DNA from: Valencia hispanica
Lineage: Eukaryota; Chordata; Actinopteri; Cyprinodontiformes; Valenciidae
Length of the DNA: 64,000 nt
Assembly: GCA_963556495.2 (NCBI GenBank)
Contig: OY747716.1
Location: 49,495,818 to 49,559,817 of the forward strand
Direction: 5' to 3'
Part shown: positions 11,950 through 25,949 of the stretch, piece by piece
Layout of the letters: each line of letters opens with the position of its first letter
Numbering within the stretch: position 1 is the stretch's first letter
Notes under the pieces: generated by a model
The model's input: the letters and a program-made list of their open reading frames with translations, nothing else
What the model was told of the DNA's origin: nothing
Databases searched by the model: none
Made by a program: the position numbers and the translations under genes

Positions 11950-14443
11950 ACACCTGAGCTAGCACCTGAGCTAACACCTTAGCTTACACCTGGAATAGTC
12001 CCTAAGCTACAACCTGAGCTACAAGCTGATCTACAACCTGGGCTAACACCTGAGCTAGCACCTTAGCTAACACCTGGGCTAGCCCCTGAGCTAACACATG
12101 AGCTAGCTTCTGAGCTAACATCTTAGCTAATACCTGGGCTAGCCCCAAAGCTTACACCTGAGCTAGCACCTGAGCTAACACCTGGGCTAACACATGAGCT
12201 AACACCTGAGCTAGCACCTCAGCTAACACCTGATCTAACACGATGGCCAGTCCCTGAGCTAGCACCTGAGCTACCACCTGGGCAAGTCCCTGAGCTCAGA
12301 CCTGAACTAGCACCTGAGCTAAAAGCTGGACTAGCCCCCGAGCTAACCCCTGAGCTAGCACCTGAACTAACACCTGAGCTAAAACCTGAACTAACACCTG
12401 AGCTAGCACCTGAGCTAACAGCTGGGCTAGTCCCTGAGCAAGCTTCTGAGCTAACACCTGGGCTAGCCCCATAGCTAACAGCTGAGCTAGCACCTGAGCT
12501 AACACCTGAGCTAACACCTGAGCTAACACCTGAGCTAGCACCTGAGCTAACACCTGGGCTAGTCCCTGAACGAGCACCTAAACTAACACCTGGGCTAGCA
12601 CCTGAGCTAACACCTGGACTAGCCCCCGAGCTAACCCCTGAGCTAACACCTGGGCTAGCCCGTGAGAAAACACCTGGGATTGCACCTGAGCTAACACCTG
12701 GGGTAGCACCCAAGCTAACACCTGAACAAGCACCTGAGCTAACGCCTGAGCTAGCACCTGAGCTAACACCTGGGCTTACACTTGGAATAGTCCCTAAGCT
12801 ACAACCTGAGCTACCAGCTGAGCTACAACCTGGGCTAACAACTGAGCAAGCACCTGAGCTAACACCTGAGCAAGGCCCCTAGCAAGCACCTGAGCTAAAA
12901 GCTGGGCTAGCCCCTGAGCTAACACCTGAGCTAGCACCTGAGCTAACACCGGGGCTAGTCCCTGTGCTAGCACCTGAACTTAAACCTGGGCTAATACCTG
13001 GGCTAGCCCTCGAGCAAACATCTGAGCTGGCTTCTGAGCTAACACCTGGGCTAGCCCCTGATCTAACATCTGAGCAAGCACCAGAGCTAACACCTGAGCT
13101 GAAACCTGGGGTAGTCCCTGAGCTACCACCTCAGCTAACACCTGGGCTAACACCTGTGCTAACACCTTAGCTGTCACCTGAGCTAACTCCTGTGCTAACA
13201 TCTGGGCTAGTACCTGAACTAGCACCTGAGCAAAAACCTGGGCTAGCCCCTGAGCTAACACCTGAGCTAGCACCTGAGCTAAAACCTGGGCTTGCCCCCG
13301 AGCTAACACCAGAGCTAGCTTCTGAGCTAACACCTGGGCTAGCCCCAGAGCTAACAGCTGAGCTAGCAACTGAGCTAAAATCTGGGCTAACACCTGAGCT
13401 AACACCTGAGCTAACACCTGGACTAGCCCGCGAGCTAACCCTGAGCTAGCACCTGAGCTAACACCTGGCCTAGCCCGTTAGCTAAAACCTGGGATAGCAC
13501 CTGAGCTAACACCTGGGGTAACACCTGAGATAACACCTGACCTAACACCTGAGCTAACACCTAGGGTAGCACCTGAGCTAAAACCTGGGATAGCCCATGA
13601 GCTAACACCTGGGCTAGTCCCTGACCTAGCACCTGAGCTACCACCGTAGCTAACACCTTGACTAAGACCTGTGTTTCCACCTGAGCTAACACCTGAGCTA
13701 GCACCTGAGCTAACAGCTGGGCTAGTCCCTGAACTAGCTTCTGAGCTAACACCTGGGCTAGCCCCATAGCTAACAGCTGACCTAGCACCTGAGCTAACAC
13801 CTGAGCTAACACCTGAGCTTGCACCTGAGCTAACACCTGGGCTAGTCCCTGAGCGAGCACCTGAGCTAACACCTGGGCTAGCCTCTGTGCTAACACTTGA
13901 GCTAACTACTGAGCTAACACCTGAGCTAACACCTGGGCTTTCCCAAGAACTAACACATGAGCTAACACCTGGTCTAGCACCTGAACTAACACCTGAGCTA
14001 ACACCTGAGCTAACACCTGAGCTAGCACCTGAGCTAACACCTGGGCTAGTCCCTGAGATAGCTTCTGAGCTAACACCTGGGCCAGCCCCATAGCTAACAG
14101 CTGAGCTAGCACCTGAGCTAACACCTGAGCTAACACCTGAGCTAGCACCTGAGCTAACACCTGGGCTAGTCCCTGAGCGAACACCTGAGCTAACACCTGG
14201 GCTAGCCCTGTGCTAACACCTGAGCTAACACCTGAGCTAACACCTGAGCTAACACCTGGGCTTGCACCTGAGCTAGCACCAGAGCTAAAACCTGGGGAAG
14301 TCCCTGAGCTACCACCTGAGCTACCACCTCAGCTAACACCTGGGCTAACACTTGTGCTAATACCTTAGCTATCACCTGAGCTAACAACTGAGCTAACACC
14401 TGAGCTAGCACCTGAGCTAACACCTGGGCTGGTCCCTGAGATA
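11950..14443. repeat. Multi-kilobase block copied at about 32.25-34.9 kb
   Basis: This block aligns with 32,253 onward at an offset of 20,303-20,315 bp. Markers are ACAAGCTGAT (12,021 and 32,336), GGCCCCTAG (12,874 and 33,177) and the GTGAGAAAACACC word near 12,661 and 32,964. By CACTTGTGCTAATACC (14,349 and 34,876) the offset has grown to 20,527 through unit gains in the right copy. The GGCCCCTAG word puts a stop in the + frame of every copy. Confidence 0.82.
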
Positions 14444-14539
14444 GCTTCTGAGCTAACACCTGGTCTAGCCCCCGGGCTAACACCTTAGCTAGCTTCTGAG
14501 CTAACACCTGGTCTAGCCCCCGGGCTAACACCTTAGCTA
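14444..14539. repeat. 48-bp (4-unit) local tandem duplication
   Basis: GCTTCTGAG starts at 14,444, 14,492 and 14,540, giving two 48-bp copies in a row. Each holds the otherwise unusual unit GCCCCCGGGCTA. This is a short, young expansion inside the larger block. Confidence 0.88.
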
Positions 14540-15799
14540 GCTTCTGAGCTAACACCTTAGCCCCAGAGCTAACAGCTGAGCTAGCACCTGAGTTAACACC
14601 TGGGCTAGCTTCGTGAGCTAACAACTGGGATAGCACCTGAGCTAACACCTGCGCTAGCACCCGAGCTAACACCTGAGCTAACAACTGAGCTAACACCTGA
14701 GTTAGTACCTGAGCTGACCCCTGATATAACACCTGGGGTAGCACCTGTGCTAACACCTCTGCTAGCACCTGAGCTAACACCTGAGCTAGCTTCTGAGCTA
14801 ACATTTGAGCTAACACTTGGGCTAGCCCCAGAGCTAACACCTGGGCTAGCTCCTGAGCTAACACCTGGGCTAGCACCTAAGCTAGCACCTGAGCTAGCCC
14901 CTGAGGTAACACCTGAGCTAGCACCTGAGCTAACATCTGAGCTAACCTGGGTTAGTCCCTGAAGCTACACACCTGGGCTAGCACCTGAGCTAAAACATGG
15001 GCTAACTGAGGTAGCACCTGAGCTAACACCTGAGCATGGCCCTGAGAAACCACCTGAGCTAAAAGCTGGGCTAGCCCCATGAGCTAACACCTGAGCTAGC
15101 ACCTGAGCTAACACCTGGGCTAACACCTGACTAACACCTGAGCTAGCACTTGAGCTAACACCTGGGCTAGCCCTAAAGCACCTGGGCTAGCCCTGAGCTA
15201 GCACCTGAGCTAACACCTGGGCTAGTCCCTGAGCTAACACCTGAGCTAACACCTGGGCTAGCCCCATAGCTAACACCTGAGCTTGCTTCTGAGCTAACAT
15301 CTGAGCTAACACCTGGGCTAGTCCCTGAGCTAGCACCTGGGCTAGTCCCTGAGCAGCACCTGAGCAACACCTGAGCTAAAAGCTGGGCTAGTCACCTGAG
15401 CTAGCACCTGAGCTAACACCTGGGCTAGCACCTTGAGCTAATACCTGAGCTGGCTTCTGAGCTAACACCTGAGCTAACACCTGGGCTAGCCCCAGGGCTA
15501 ACACCTGAGCTAGCACCTGAGCTAACACCTGGGCTAACACCTGAGCTAACACCTGAGCTAGCACCTGAGCTAACACCTGAGCTAACACGTGGGCTAGTCC
15601 CTGAGCTAGCACCTGAGCTACCACCTGGGCAAGTCCCTGAGCTAACACCTGAACTAGAACCTGAGCTAACACCTGGACTAGCCCCTGAGCTAACCCCTGA
15701 GCTATCACCTGAGCTAACACCTGGGCTAGCCTGTGTGCTAACACTTGGGATAGCACCTGAGCTAACACCTGGGCTAGCACCCAACTTAACACCTGAACT
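14540..15799. repeat. 12-mer array with a cluster of phase slips
   Basis: Unit length breaks down here more often than elsewhere. Off-length units are seen near 14,943 (GCTAACCTGGG), 14,962 (GAAGCTACACACC), 15,122 (ACACCTGACTAAC), 15,170-15,195, 15,354 (GAGCAGCACC), 15,391 (GTCACCTGAG) and 15,430 (CACCTTGAGC). No long open frame on either strand crosses the whole stretch. The 9-bp truncated unit context (GGGCTAACTGAGG) occurs near 15,000. No gene is seen. Confidence 0.8.
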
Positions 15800-16835
15800 A
15801 GCACCTGAGCTAGCACCTGAGCTAACACCTGAGCTAACACCTGGGCTAGCCCCTGTGCTAACACCTGAACTAGCACCTGAGCTAACACCTGGGCTAACAC
15901 ATGAGCTAACACCTGAGCAAAAACCTGAGCTAACACCTGAGCTAACACTTGGGCTAGTCCCTGAGCTAGCACTTGAGCTACCACCTGGGCAAGTCCCTGA
16001 GCTAAGACCTGAACTAGCACCTGAGCTAACACTTGGACTAGCCCCCGAGCATACCCCTGAGCTAGCACCTGAGCTAACACCTGGGCTAGCCCGTGAGCTT
16101 ACACCTGGGATAGCACCTGAGCAAACACCTGGGGTAGCACCCATGCTAACACCTGAGATAGTACCTGAGCTAACACCTGAGCTAGCACCTGAGCTAACAC
16201 CTGAGCTAACACCTGAGCTAACAACTGAGCTAACACCTTAGTTATTACCTGAGCTGACCCCTGATTTAACACCTGGGGTAGAACCTGAGCTAACACATGG
16301 GCAGGCGCATGAGCAAACACCTGGGCTAGTCCCTGAGCTAGCACCTGAGCTAAAAGCTAGGCTAGCCCCTGAGCTAACACCTGAGCTAGCACCTGAGCTA
16401 ACACCTGAGCTAACACCTGGGCTAACACCTGACCTACCACATGAGCTAACACCTGGGCTAACACCTGAGATAACACCTGGGGTAACACCTGAGCTAACAC
16501 CTGGGCTTGCCCATGAGCTAACACCTGAGCTAACACCTGGGCTAGTCCCTGAGCTAGCTTCTGAGCTAACAACTGGGCTAGCCCCATAGCTAACAGCTGA
16601 CATAGCACCTGAGCTAACACCTGGGCTAACACCTGAGCTAACACCTGAGCTAGCACCTGAGCTAACACCTGGGCTAGTCCCTGAGCGAGCACCTGGGCTA
16701 GTCCCTGAGCGAGCACCCGAGCTAACACCTGAGCTAGCACCTGAGCTAGCACCTGAGCTAACACGTGGGCTAGTCCCTGAACGAGCACCTAAACTAACAC
16801 CTGGGCTAGCACCTGAGCTAACACCTGGACTAGCC
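15800..16835. repeat. Block copied at about 21,035-22,094
   Basis: The offset is 5,235 bp up to GACCTACCAC (16,431 and 21,666). It becomes 5,259 bp after a 2-unit difference, as GGGCTTGC at 16,503 and 21,762 shows. GCAGGCGCAT at 16,301 and 21,536 is a clear marker. The same block occurs again near 28.7-29.7 kb through the 7,669-bp duplication. Confidence 0.87.
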
Positions 16836-18329
16836 CATGAGCTAACACCTGGGCTAGTCCCTGACCTAGCACCTGAGCTACCACCTGAGCTAACACCTTG
16901 ACTAAGACCTGTGTTAGCACCTGAGCTAACACCTGAGCTAACACCTGAGCTAGCACCTGAGCTAAAAGCTGGGCTAGTCCCTGAGCTAGCTTCTGAGCCA
17001 AAACCTGGGCTAGCCCCATAGCTAACAGCTGACCTAGCACCTGAGCTAACACCTGAGCTAACACCTGAGCTAGCACCTGAGCTAACACCTGGGCTAGTCC
17101 CTGAGCGAGCACCTGAGCTAACACCTGGGCTAGCCTCTGTGCTAACACTTGAGCTAACAACTTAGCTAACACCTGAGCTAACACCTGGGCTTGCCCAAGA
17201 ACTAACACCTGAGCTAAAACCTGGTCTAGCACCTGAACTAACACCTGAGCTAAGACCTGAGCTAGCACCTGATCTAACCCCTGAGCTAACCCCTGAGCTA
17301 ACACCTGAGCTAACACCTGAGCTAGCACCTGAGCTAACACCTGGGCTAGTCCCTGAGCTAGCTTCTGAGCTAACAAATGGGCTAGCCCCATAGCTAACAG
17401 CTGACATAGCACCTGAGCTAACACCTGAGCTAACACCTGAGCTAGCACCTGAGCTAACACCTGGGCTAGTCCTTGAGCGAGCACCTGAGCTAACACCTGG
17501 GCTAGCCTCTGTGCTAACACTTGAGCTAACAACTGAGCTAACACCTGGGCTTGCCCAAAAACTAAAACCTGAGCTAACACCTGGTCTAGCACCTGAACTA
17601 ACACCTGAGCTAAGACCTGAGCTAGCACCTGAGCTAACACCTGACCCAGCACCTGAGCTAACACCTGAGCTAACACCTGAGCTAACACCTGAGCTAGCAC
17701 CTGAGCTAACACCTGGGCTAGTCCCTGAGCAAGCACCTGAGTTACCACCCGGGCTAGCACCTGTGCTAACACCTGAGCTAGCACCTGAGCTAACACCTGG
17801 GCTAGCCCATTAGCTAACACCTGAGCTAGCTTCTGAGCTAACATTTGAGCTAAAAGCTGGGCTAGCCCCTGAGCTAACACCTGAGCTGGCTTCTGAGCTA
17901 AAACCTGGGCTAGCCTCTGGGCTAACACCTGGGCTAACACCTGAGCTAACACCTGAGCTAGCACCTGAGCTAACACCTGGGCTAGTCCCTGACCGAGCAC
18001 CTGAGCTAAAACCTGGGCTAGCCCCCGAGCTAACACCTGAGCTAGCTTCTGAGCTAACACCTGGGCTAGCCCCAGAGCTAACAGCTGAGCTAGCACCTGA
18101 GCTAAAACCTGGGCTAACACCTGAGCTAACACCTGAGCTAACACCTGGACTAGTCCCCGAGCTAACCATGAGCTAGCACCTGAGCTAACACCTGGCCTAG
18201 CCCGTTAGCTAATACCTGGGATAGCAACTGAGCTAACACCTGGGGTAACACCTGAAATAACACCTGACCTAACACCTGAGCTAACACCTAGGGTAGCACC
18301 TGAGCTAACACCTGGGATAGCCCATGAGC
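16836..18329. repeat. Array segment with a 372-bp higher-order period
   Basis: TAGCCTCTGT lies at 17,131 and 17,503, 372 bp (31 units) apart, and the flanking units match in order from about 17,030 to 17,660. The related module has a 360-bp period at 18,618 and 18,978 and a 348-bp period near 26.2-26.6 kb. The same module has therefore gained and lost whole units in different places. Confidence 0.82.
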
Positions 18330-21300
18330 TAACACCTGGGCTAGTCCCTGACCTAGCACCTGAGCTACCACCTGAGCTAACACCTTGACTAAGACCTGTG
18401 TTAGCACCTGAGCTAACACCTGAGCTAACACCTGAGCTAGCACCTGAGCTAACAGCTGGGCTAGTCCCTGAGCTAGCTTCTGAGCTAACACCTGGGCTAG
18501 CCCCATAGCTAACAGCTGACCTAGCACCTGAGCTAACACCTGAGCTAACACCTGAGCTAGCACCTGAGCTAACACGTGGGCTAGTCCCTGAGCGAGCACC
18601 TGAGCTAACACCTGGGCTAGCCTCTGTGCTAACACTTGAGCTAACAACTGAGCTAACACCTGAGCTAACACCTGGGCTTGCCCAAGAACTAACACCTGAG
18701 CTAACACCTGGTCTAGCACCTGAACTAACACCTGAGCTAAGACCTGAGTTAGCACCTGAGCTAACACCTGAGCTAACACCTGAGCTAACACCTGAGCTAA
18801 CACCTGAGCTAACACCTGGGCTAGTCCCTGAGCTAGCTTCTGAGCTAACAAATGGGCTAGCCCCATAGCAAACAGCTGACCTAGCACCTGAGCTAACACC
18901 TGAGCTAACACCTGAGCTAGCACCTGAGCTAACACCTGGGCTAGTCCCTGAGCGAGCACCTGAGCTAACACCTGGGCTAGCCTCTGTGCTAACACTTGAG
19001 CTAACAACTGAGCTAACACCTGAGCTAACACCTGGGCTTGCCCAAGAACTAACAACTGAGCTAACACCTGGTCTAGCACCTGAACTAACACCTGAGCTAA
19101 GACCTGAGCTAGCAACTGAGCTAACACCTGACCCTGCACCTGAGCTAACACCTGGGCTAACACCTGAGCTAACACCTGAGCTAGCACCTGAGCTAATACC
19201 TGGGCTAGTCCCTGAGCGAGAACCTGAGTTACCACCTGGGCTAGCACCTGTGCTAACACCTGAGCTAGCACCTGAGCTAACACCTGGGCTAGCCCATTAG
19301 CTAACACCTGAGCTAGCTTCTGAGCTAACATTTGAGCTAAAAGCTGGGCTAGCCCCTGAGCTAACACCTGAGCTGGCTTCTGAGCTAACACCTGGGCAAG
19401 CCTCTGGGCTAACACCTGGGCTAACACCTGAGCTAACACCTGAGCTAGCACCTGAGCTAACACCTGGGCTAGTCCCTGAGCGAGCACCTGAGCTAACACC
19501 TGGGCTAGCACCTGTGCTAACACCTCTGCTAGCACCTGAGCTAACACCTGAGCTAGCTTCTGAGCTAACATTTGAGCTAACACCTGGGCTAGCCCCAGAG
19601 CTAACACCTGGGCTAGCCCCAGAGCTAACACCTGGGCTAGCACCCAAGCTAACACTTGAGCTAGCACCTGAGCAAACACCTGAGCTAGCACCTGAGCTAA
19701 CACCTGAGCTTACACCTGGGTTAGTCCCTAAGCTACAACCTGAGCTACCAGCTGAGCTACAACATGGGCTAACTGAGGTAGCACCTGAGCTAACACCTGA
19801 GCATGGCCCTGAGAAACCACCTGAGCTAAAAGCTGGGCTAGCCCCTGAGCTAACACCTGAGCTGGCTTCTGAGCTAACACCTGGGCTAACACCTTGACTA
19901 GCCCCCGAGCTAACACTTGAACTAACACCTGAGCTAACACCTGGTCTAGCACCTGAACTAGCACCTGAGCTAACACCTGGGCTAGTCCCTGAGCTAGCTT
20001 CTGAGCTAACACCTGGGCTAGCCCCATAGCTAACAGCTGAGCTAGCACCTGAGTTAGCACCTGAGCTAACACCTGGGCTAGTCCCTGAGCGAGCACCTGG
20101 GCTAGTCCCTGAGCGAGCACCTGAGATAACACCTGGGCTAGCCCCTGTGCTAACACCTGATCTAGCACCTGAGCTAACACCTGGGCTAGCCTTGAGCTAA
20201 CACCTGAGCTTGCTTCTGAGCTAACATCTGAGCTAACACCTGGGCTAGCCCCAGGGCTAACACCTGAGCTAGCACCTGAGCCAACACCTGGGCTAACACA
20301 TGAGCTAACACCTGAGCTAGCACCTGAGCTAACACCTGAGCTAACACGTGGGCTAGTCCCTGAGCTAGCACCTGAACTACCACCTGGGCAAGTCCCTGAG
20401 CTAACACCTGAACTAGAACCTGAGCTAACACCTGGACTAGCCCCTGAGCTAACCCCTGAGCTATCACCTGAGCTAACACCTGGGCTAGCCTGTGTGCTAA
20501 CACTTGGGATAGCACCTGAGCTAACACCTGGGCTAGCACCCAACTTAACACCTGAACTAGCACCTGAGCTAACACCTGAGCTAGCACCTGAGCTAACACG
20601 TCAGCTTACATCTGGGCTAGTCCCTAAGGTACAACCTGAGCTACCAGCTGAGCTACAACCTGGGCTAACTGAGCTAGCACCTGAGCTAACCCCTGAGCAG
20701 GGCCCTGAGCAAAAACCTGAGCTAAAAGCTGGGCTAGTCCCTGAGTGAGCACCTGAGCTAACACCTGGGCTAGCACCTTTGCTAATACCTGAGCTGGCGT
20801 CTGAGCTAACACCTGGGCAAGCCCTGAGATAACACCTGGGCTAACACCTGATCTAACACCTGAGCTAACACCTGGGGTCGCTCGTGAGCTAACACCTGGA
20901 CTAGCCCCCGAGCTAACACTTGAGCTAACAACTGAGCTAACACCTGAGCTAACACCTGGGCTTGCCCAAGAACTAACACCTGAGCTAACACCTGGTCTAG
21001 CACCTGAACTAACACCTGAGCTAAGACCTGCGCTAGCACCTGAGCTAGCACCTGAGCTAACACCTGAGCTAACACCTGGGCTAGCCCCTGTGCTAACACC
21101 TGAACTAGCACCTGAGCTAACACCTGGGCTAACACATGAGCTAACACCTGAGCAAAAACCTGAGCTAACACCTGAGCTAACACTTGGGCTAGTCCCTGAG
21201 CTAGCACTTGAGCTACCACCTGGGCAAGTCCCTGAGCTAAGACCTGAACTAGCACCTGAGCTAACACCTGGACTAGCCCCCGAGCATACCCCTGAGCTAG

Positions 21301-24300
21301 CACCTGAGATAACACCTGGGCTAGCCCGTGAGCTTAAACCTGGGATAGCACCTGAGCAAACACCTGGGGTAGCACCCATGCTAACACCTGAGATAGTACC
21401 TGAGCTAACACCTGAGCTAGCACCTGAGCTAACACCTGAGCTAACACCTGAGCTAACAACTGAGCTAACACCTTAGTTATTACCTGAGCTGACCCCTGAT
21501 TTAACACCTGGGGTAGAACCTGAGCTAACACATGGGCAGGCGCATCAGCAAACACCTGGGCTAGTCCCTGAGCTAGTACCTGAGCTAAAAGCTAGGCTAG
21601 CCCCTGGGCTAACACCTGAGCTAGCACCTGAGCAAACACCTGAGCTACCACCTGGGCTAACACCTGACCTACCACATGAGCTAACAACTGGGCTAACACC
21701 TGAGATAACATCTGAGCTAATATCTGAACTAACACCTGGGGTAGCACCTGAGCTAACACCTGGGCTTGCCCATGAGCTAACACCTGAGCTAACACCTGGG
21801 CTAGTCCCTGAGCTAGCTTCTGAGCTAACAACTGGGCTAGCCCCATAGCTAACAGCTGACATAGCACCTGAGCTAACACCTGGGCTAACACCTGAGCTAA
21901 CACCTGAGCTAGCACCTGAGCTAACACCTGGGCTAGTCCCTGAGCGAGCACCTGGGCTAGTCCCTGAGCGAGCACCCGAGCTAACACCTGAGCTAGCACC
22001 TGAGCTAGCACCTGAGCTAACACCTGGGCTAGTCCCTGAACGAGCACCTAAACTAACACCTGGGCTAGCACCTGAGCTAACACCTGGACTAGCCCCCGAG
22101 CTAACCCCTGAGCAAACACCTGGGCTAGCCCGTGAGAAAACACCTGGGATTGCACCTGAGCTAACACCTGGGGTAGCACCCAAGCTAACACCTGAGCAAG
22201 CACCTGAGCTAACACCTGAGCTAGCACCTGAGCTAAAACCTGAGCTTACACTTGGAATAGTCCCTAAGCTACAACCTGAGCTACCAGCTGAGCTACATCC
22301 TGGGCTAACAACTGAGCTAGCACCTGAGCTAACACCTGAGCAAGGCCCCTAGCAAGCACCTGAGCTAAAAGCTGGGCTAGCCCCTGAGCTAACACCTGAG
22401 CTAGCACCTGAGCTAACACCGGATGCTAGTCCCTGTGCTAGCACCTGAGCTTAAACCTGGGCTAATACCTGGGTTAGCCCTCGAGCAAACATCTGAGCTG
22501 GCTTCTGAGCTAACACCTGGGCTAGCCCCTGAACTAACATCTGAGCAAGCACCAGAGCTAACACCTGAGCTGAAACCTGGGTTAGTCCCTGAGCTACCAC
22601 CTTTGCTACCACCTCAGCTAATACCTGGGCTAACACCTGTGCTAACACCTTAGCTATCACCTGAGCTAACTCCTGTGCTAACATCTGGGCTAGTACCTGA
22701 ACTAGCACCTGAGCAAAAACCTGGGCTAGCCCCTGAGCTAACACCTGAGCTAGCACCTGAGCTAAAACCTGGGCTAGCCCCCGAGCTAACACCTGAGCTA
22801 GCTTCTGAGCTAACACCTGGGCTAACCCCAGAGCTAACAGCTGAGCTAGCACCTGAGCTAAAACCTGGGCTAACACCTGAGCTAACACCTGAGCTAACAC
22901 CTGGACTAGCCCCCGAGCTAACCCTGAGCTAACACCTGGCCTAGCCCGTTAGCTAATACCTGGGATAGCACCTGAGCTAACACCTGGGGTAACACCTGAG
23001 ATAACACCTGACCTAACACCTGAGCTAACACCTAGGGTAGCACCTGAGCTAACACCTGGGATAGCCCATGAGCTAACACCTGGGCTAGTCCCTGACCTAG
23101 CACCTGAGCTACCACCTGAGCTAACACCTTGACTAAGACCTGTGTTAGCACCTGAGCTAACACCTGAGCTAACACCTGAGCTAGCACCTGAGCTAACAGC
23201 TGGGCTAGTCCCTGAGCTAGCTTCTGAGCTAACACCTGGGCTAGCCCCATAGCTAACAGCTGACCTAGCACCTGAGCTAACACCTGAGCTAACACCTGAG
23301 CAAGCACCTGAGCTAACACCTGGGCTAGTCCCTGAGCGAGCACCTGAGCTAAGACCTGGGCTAGCCTCTGTGCTAACACTTGAGCTAACAACTGAGCTAA
23401 CACCTGGGCTTGCCCAAGAACTAACACCTGAGCTAACACCTGGTCTAGCACCTGATCTAACACATGATCTAAGACCTGAGCTAGCACCTGAGCTAACACC
23501 TGAGCTAACACCTGAGCTAACACCCGAGCTAGCACCTGAGCTAACACCTGGGCTAGTCCCTGAGCTAGCATCTGAGCTAACAAATGGGCTAGCCCCATAG
23601 CTAACAGCTGACCCAGCACCTGAGCTAACACCTGGGCTAAAACCTGAGCTAACACCTGAGCTAGCACCTGAGCTAACACCTGGGCTAGTCCCTGAGCGAG
23701 CACCTGAGCTAGCGTCTGAGCTAACATTTGAGCTAAAAGCTGGGCTAGCCCCTGAGCTAACACCTGAGCTGGCTTCTGAGCTAACACCTGGGCTAGCCTC
23801 TGGGCTAACACCTGGGCTAACACCTGAGCTAACACCTGAGCTAGCTTCTGAGCTACTATTTGAGCTAACACCTGGGCTAGCCCCAGAGCTAACACCTGGG
23901 CGAGCACCCAAGCTAACACTTGAGCTAGCACCTGAGCTAACACCTGAGCTAACACCTGAGCTAAAACCTGAGCTTACACCTGGGCTAGTCCCTAAGCTAC
24001 AACCTGAGCTACCAGCTGAGCTACAACCTGGGCTAACTGAGGTAGCACCTGAGCTAACACCTGAGCAAGGCCCTGAGCAACCACCTGAGCTAAAAGCTGG
24101 GCTAGCCCATGAGCTAACACCTGAGCTGGCTTCTGAGCTAACACCTGGGCTAGCCCCTGGGCTAACACCTGGGCTAACACCTGATCTAACACCTGAGCTA
24201 AAACCTGGGGTCGCTCATGAGCTAACACCTGGACTAGCCCCCGAGCTAACACTTGAGCTAACAACTGAGCTAACACCTGAGCTAACACCTGGGCTTACCC

Positions 24301-25450
24301 AAGAACTAACACCTGAGCTAACACCTGGTCTAGCACCTGAACTAGCACCTGAGCTAACACCTGGGTTAGTCCCTGAGCTAGCTTCTGAGCTAACACCTGG
24401 GCTAGCCCCATAGCTAACAACAGCTGAGCTAGCACCTGAGCTAACACCTGGCTAGCCCTTATGCTAACACCTGAGCTAACACCTGGGATAGCACCCAAGC
24501 TAACACCTGAGCTAGCACCTGAGCTAACACCTTAGCTTATACCTGGAATAGTCCCTTAGCTACAACCTGAGCTACAAGCTGAGCTACAACCTGGGCTAAC
24601 ACCTGAGCTAGCACCTGAGCTAACACCTGGGCTAGCCCCTGAGCTAACACCTGAGCTAGCTTCTGGGCTAACATCTGAGCTAACACCTGGGCTAGCCCCA
24701 AAGCTAACACCTGAGCTAGAACCTGAGCTAACACCTGGGCTAACACATGAGCTAACACCTGAGCTAGCACCTCAGCTAACACCTGATCTAACACGAGGGC
24801 TAGTCCCTGAACTACCACCTGGGCAAGTCCCTGAGCTCAGACCTGAACTAGCACCTGAGCTAAAAGCTGGACAAGCCCCCGAGCTAACCCCTGAGCTAGC
24901 ACCTGAACACCTGAGCTAACACCTGACCTAACACCTGAGCTAGCACCTGAGCTAACAGCTGGGCTAGTCCCTGAGCAAGCTTCTGAGCTAACACCTGGGC
25001 TAGCCCCATAGCTAACAGCTGAGCTAGCACCTTAGCTAACACCTGAGCTAACACCTGAGCTAGCACCTGAGCTAACACCTGGGCTAGTCCCTGAACGAGC
25101 ACCTAAACTAACACCTGGGCTAGCCCCTGAGCTAACACCTGAGCTAGCACCTGTGCTAACACCGGAGCTAGTCCCTGAGCTACCACCTTAGCTACCACCT
25201 CAGCTAACACCTGGGCTAACACCTGTGCTAACAACCTTAGCTATCACCTGAACAAACTCCTGTGCTAACATCTGGGCTAGTACCTGAACTAGCACCTGAG
25301 CAAAAACCTGGGCTAGCCCCTGAGCTAAAAGCTGAGCTAGCACCTGAGCTAACACCTGGGCTAGCCCCATAGCTAACAGCTGAGCTAGCACCTGAGCTAA
25401 CACCTGAGCTAACACCTGGGCTCGCCCTTATGCTAACACCTGAGCTAACA
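18330..25450. repeat. Large higher-order block, copy 1 (about 7.6-kb period)
   Basis: This block aligns with 25,950-32,252. The offset is 7,608-7,620 bp near 18.6-19.0 kb and 7,669 bp from about 20.5 to 22.4 kb, shown by GTGTGCTAAC (20,492 and 28,161), GCAGGCGCAT (21,536 and 29,205) and GGCCCCTAG (22,344 and 30,013). Against the second copy it has lost about 96 bp near 19.89 kb. It keeps about 96 bp near 22.7-22.9 kb and about 360 bp near 23.35-23.7 kb that the second copy lacks. All three sizes are whole numbers of units. Confidence 0.87.
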
Positions 25451-25949
25451 CCTGGGATAGCACCCGAGCTAGCACCTGAGCTAACACCTGGGCTAATCCC
25501 TGAGCTAGCATCTGAGCTAACAAATGGGCTAGCCCCATAGCTAACAGCTGACCCAGCACCTGAGCTAACACCTGGGCTAAAACCTGAGCTAACACCTGAG
25601 CTAGCACCTGAGCTAACACCTGGGCTAGTCCCTGAGCGAGCACCTGAGCTAGCGTCTGAACTAACATTTGAGCTAAAAGCTGGGCTAGCCCCTGAGCTAA
25701 CACCTGAGCTGGCTTCTGAGCTAACACCTGGGCTAGCCTCTGGGCTAACACCTGGGCTAACACCTGAGCTAACACCTGAGCTAGCACCTGAGCTAACACC
25801 TGGGCTAGTCCCTGAGCGAGCACCTGAGCTAACACCTGGGCTAGTCCCTGACCTAGCACCTGAGCTGGCTTCTGAGCTAACACCTGGGCTAGCCTCTGGG
25901 CTAACACCTGGGCTAACACCTGAGCTAACACCTGAGCTAGCACCTGAGC
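25451..25949. repeat. Linking segment, local copy of about 23.5-23.85 kb
   Basis: CACCCGAGCTAGC at 25,461 matches 23,521 (offset 1,940), and the match runs on through GTCTGA-type units near 25,651 and 23,711. The rest is ordinary 12-mer array joining the two large blocks. No gene is seen. Confidence 0.72.
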
